A DNA stretch of 64,000 nucleotides from Daphnia pulex. Its lineage: Eukaryota > Arthropoda > Branchiopoda > Diplostraca > Daphniidae. Below, piece after piece: positions 60,101 through 64,000 of the stretch; positions within the stretch are counted from its first letter, which is position 1, and each line of letters begins with the position of its first letter. The stretch covers positions 439,001 to 503,000 of the forward strand of contig NC_060022.1 of the NCBI RefSeq assembly GCF_021134715.1, in the 5' to 3' direction. The notes beneath the pieces are model-generated. The model saw only the letters and a program-made list of their open reading frames with translations. It searched no databases and was not told the DNA's origin. A program made the translations under genes and the position numbers.

Positions 60101-63100
60101 CACTCGGATGGGCTCCTAATAATAAAGTAAGAACGGGCTCAGCTGAATATTTTATTCATAGCCGTGTCTTTATAACCACACGCAATCCATTCAACATCAG
60201 TGGACACCGGTGACCACTTGATTTCTCTGGTAGCTATTTAGAGGAGAAGAACGACAAAGTCATGAGAAATGATAGACTGTCATCGCCGTAGGTCAAAACT
60301 GCCGTGAATTTTGATACAATTAAGCGGCCAATATAGACATGTACAAGAAAAAAGAAAAAGAAGGCGGTAGGAGCTGCTGGCCAAAAGCTTTGGGCATCCC
60401 ATTTGTCGTGGCTCGTTTATATCGGTTGGAACGGGGGCGTAACAGCTGGAAACTTCCGATCGCAACTTTTGGGCGTTTCAGTATTTCATTTCCAGCAGTG
60501 AAATGACGGGGAACAGAAAAGAAAATCAGAAAGAAGGACCACCAGAAAGCCATTTGATATTTCCCTCACGATGGCCAACAAAAATGAAAGGAGAAAAATT
60601 TTGAAAAACCATATTGCCGATTTTTCTTTCTTTCGTACGTGTCTGTTTTGTTAGTCACTTTTTAAAAATAAAATCGAGAATCAAAAAAAAAAGAGAAAAG
60701 GAAAGGGGGAACCGGGAAAATGGGCGGGTCCATCGAACAAGATGAAGGAATAGTTTAGATATGTAATAACATACCAGTATGATGTAACCCAACAAAAAAA
60801 TAATGCTTTGATATTTGTTGTGGTTTCCGCTTTGTGTGTGACATTCTCATCCATCATCTTTGTTTTGCGGTGATTTCCCCTTTTTACGTCACATTTCTTA
60901 TTCGCCCCCTACCCGCGTTACGTCACATTTTTTGCCTTTGGCTTATTCGTTCCCGTCTGAACTCATCCGCGTTTCCTTCCATCACCAAGTAGCACAACTT
61001 GGCCCGCTCAATTGCCCAGAGGAAAGAATTGGAAGAATTCACAAGTGGGAAATCGAAAAAAAGGGGGACGACATTTATAAATCGGGCGATAAATCACAGA
61101 ATCGAAAAATGCTATAAATAATAATTGGCAGCACAGTAGTACACGCCGCGACGACAGCAAGGACGTGTAATCTATATTAAATGGTATAGCTCTTTATTCC
61201 CGGTCTACTTATTTTCTTTCTCTTAAAATGGCGATTCATCTCGGCTCTCTATCATCATAGAAAATTCACTTATATATAACCTGGCTGGAAAAAGTAAAAT
61301 TCTATATTGAATCAAATATAATCCTCCCAGAGCGCAATTTTTTTTTTAAATATTTTAGGTTTTCTCATATAAATCCTTTTATACTTTTTACTTAAGTTCA
61401 GTATATTATATAAATATTTCCCGCTTTAAATGAGCAATCCGCTTTTGATTCCGACTCGACCCAAGTTGCGTAATGCATGTGTACACCCACCCAGGATTTA
61501 CATTAAGACAGCAGCATCAAATATATATATCATGGCGAACGAGTTGCAGAAAAAAGCTACTAATTAGATTCTTGCCAAGCCGAGGAAAATGTCACACCAA
61601 AGTAATTAGTATAATTATAGCTACCATGAGGAATAATTGAATCAAAAGAGTTTCCCCTCTTTTTTCGCAATGCATTCCGGGTCACACACACAAAAAAAAG
61701 AAGAATAAAATTGTAACGGAATTGTACAGACGAAAGAAAGAGTCACGAACATCAGAGGATGAATCATGTGTGCCAAGCAGATCAATGAGAAAAATCGACA
61801 TTCACTTTCCCCTATAGTACTTGAATCTTTTTTTCTTTCCCCTTGGTATATGATGGGAAACCCTTGACAAGGTTTCTTGTGATCATCGAGCGATCAGCAG
61901 TGCTCGACTACTACACCCTTTATCTCTTTGCTCTTCAACTCTCTCTTGAGAAGAAGAAGAGAGTGAAAGAAACAAAAGAATCAAGCAGCAGCTAGCAGCC
62001 GCCATTTCATGTATAACGAGCCGATATCTGATTGATTTCTTTTTCAATTTTTAGTGGGCCGGAACATTTCGGGTTCCCCGGGTTATTCGAACCGGAATCG
62101 GAGGCCAATCAAGATAGAAACGAGTGAGAGTGGTGGGATGGTGATTTATTATTATGCAAAGCTACGGCGCAAATGCACGTCACCCAATTAGCGTCTATAC
62201 TACGCAAGACGACACATCTCTGACTGTACACGAATTGATATTTTCAGCATAAAATTTTGTGTCGAGGGCATCAATATAATATAAGTTGCAGCATTGTGTC
62301 GACTGCTGCCTGACTAGGATTATTGGCTGGCCTGTTCGACTTCTAAGAGTCTTTGCTGCCGTCATTCGATTCAAGCTGCCCTCGATACATGTATAGGGGG
62401 GACACCGGGAGAGAGTATATAGAGGACCAATTATCACGCTCAGTTTGAGCGGCAGCGGTTCTGGCTGCTGGCTGCCATTGACGACCTTTGGCAGCGCTGC
62501 TGTGTATTACGTCGTCGGTCGCCTTTGATTTGGAGGAATGCTGCCGAGCCATGCTGATGGCGAGACGACCAGCTTCCCCCCCGCTCTGACGTCAGAAAAT
62601 GACAAGGTCCATTTCTGTCTTTGTCATCGCTTTAATCTTCTTCTCCTTCTTCTATTCGTTTCCGGTTTTTTGACCGTCAAAAAAAAAAAAAAAAAAAGCC
62701 CAGCACGCTCATCCACAGTTCTGAGCAGCAGATGAACTTACAATCACAGAGTCTCACGATATATCTGCGGGCCGCGCGGCTAGTCATAAGATTTTTAATT
62801 TCCGTTGGGAGGAAGTCGAAGGAAAATAAAGCTACTAAGATGACCGCCCGCGTGACTGATATGTATCTATTATTTCGAGCCGGTGAACTGCTGGTGGAAA
62901 ACTGCGCGCGATGTCATTATACAACTCTCGTTCATTATACACACACATACTGTATAAGCGCAGCACATTATTATTTAGAGTCGGGAGTTTCCGCCGCCCA
63001 AAAAAGAATGAAAAAGACATGGATGGCTCAATTTCCCTGTCGGTTTTTCACCGGATTTCACATCAGAGATCGGACGTTTTGATTGGCTCAATTCGCCTCA

Positions 63101-64000
63101 TCATTCCCCATCACACGCCAACTGATCCAACATCCTAAATGACATCAGCGGAAATAACACGTGCATACATTGAAACGAGAGTCGGTATAGATCATAATAA
63201 TAATGGAGATGATTTGGCTATTCTCTCTCTGCTCTCAAAAAAGTGTGTATCCAACACAGGAAGACAAACGAAATCACTCGACTCGATCCACGATGTCGAA
63301 TAAAAGAAGACGGAAGGAAATCGAATGAGGCCGGTCGAATAATCAAGAGAGACGGCGGCCGCGGGATGAGGCCAGCAGCCAAAAAAAAAAAAAGGAGAAA
63401 AGCCAAAACTGCGTGGGCTGATGCTGTTGTAACGTGTCGAGAGAGAAGAGGAGAGAGACAGATCCAAGTGTATACATACGTTAAGGGCTTGTCTCTCAAG
63501 AGTATTCTCTTGGCGTATGTAGGATATTGTGATGGGCATATATAGCTGCTGCTCTCGCCACCGTCTCTTATATAACGGGGGGTGATGGGGCTGAAGCGCC
63601 GGTCGATGATACGCGCCCGTCTTATTCTTTTATATATAAGAACAACATCAGCAGAAGCAGCCTCCTTTATTTTCCCTATAACACACTAGATTCTATTGCG
63701 CTCTTCTATTTCTTGTTGCCGGTCGTCTGCCACCCAAGAGTCAAGACACTGGGGAGAGCGAGAAGAGAGGCGAAAATGTGTGCAAAGACCAAAAGAAGCG
63801 AGAGGGGAAAAAGTGACGAACTCACACAGCAGCACACGGAAAAACTTCTTTCTCCTATACACAAGGTCTCCTATTTTCTCTCTCGCTTCCCTGCCGAATA
63901 TCAATAAGGGGGGAAAAGTGAGCAAAATGGAATAAAGGAGTTGAGTTTATTCGGGCGCGACGACGACATACTGCGAATGAATAGTCGGAGCAGCAGAGGA
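54182..64000 (+). other. probable neuroligin intron, distal part
   Basis: No coding exon recognised. Contains simple repeats: (CA)n at about 54842-54858, (GAC)n at 56456-56471, (CT)n at 57242-57259 and 58988-59003, TATATATG repeats at 59581-59602, and a poly-A run at 62680-62697. The numerous short open frames are repeat-rich and differ in frame from any neuroligin sequence I know. Confidence 0.5.

Noticed and set aside
1..64000. CRISPR arrays, operons, ribosome binding sites or replication origins
   Set aside because: The window is animal nuclear DNA with spliced genes; no direct-repeat arrays with unique spacers were seen.

Overview
This window is nuclear DNA from an animal. GT-AG introns of roughly 60 to 1,600 bp (one of about 5.6 kb), T-rich tracts before the 3' splice sites, abundant CAG/CAA and GA/CA microsatellites, and two animal-specific genes (FNDC3 family, neuroligin family) point to an arthropod. 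The compact intron style fits a cladoceran crustacean such as Daphnia best. The organism call is inference; no marker gene settles it. Layout: (1) 1-3540 shows no gene I can support. (2) About 3541-21700 holds one complete plus-strand gene, an FNDC3 homologue. I resolved it into 16 coding exons that join in phase into a 1,821-residue protein. It has a long low-complexity His/Gln/Asn/Gly/Pro-rich N-terminal half, nine fibronectin type III domains and a C-terminal membrane anchor. A 5' noncoding exon at about 3541-3814 and a polyadenylation signal at 21677 are likely. (3) 22088-30528 is a nearly perfect inverted repeat of about 8.4 kb with arms of about 4.1 kb (position x pairs with 52653-x) around a non-palindromic A+T-rich spacer of about 196 bp. 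Each arm carries, from outside in, exon-like segments with conserved splice sites, a CTCF-like/YY1-like element, directly repeated modules, and a foldback element of about 730 bp beside the spacer. (4) 30529-38380 is mostly anonymous, with one strong 77-nt hairpin at 30806-30882. (5) 38719-39199 is the signal-peptide-bearing first coding exon of a neuroligin on the plus strand. It ends at a phase-1 donor. I recognised no further neuroligin exon by eye, so 39200-64000 is probably its first coding intron (at least 24.8 kb) and the rest of the gene lies outside the window. Within that stretch, 53265-53980 on the minus strand looks like a small spliced transcript, and 52717-53103 on the plus strand is a weak candidate small secreted-protein gene. 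The two recognised genes share no obvious pathway: FNDC3 proteins are anchored in secretory-pathway membranes, and neuroligins are postsynaptic adhesion proteins. The most unusual object is the palindrome. Its arms are virtually identical inside but visibly diverged in the outer few hundred bases, and its layout would yield long double-stranded RNA if transcribed through.
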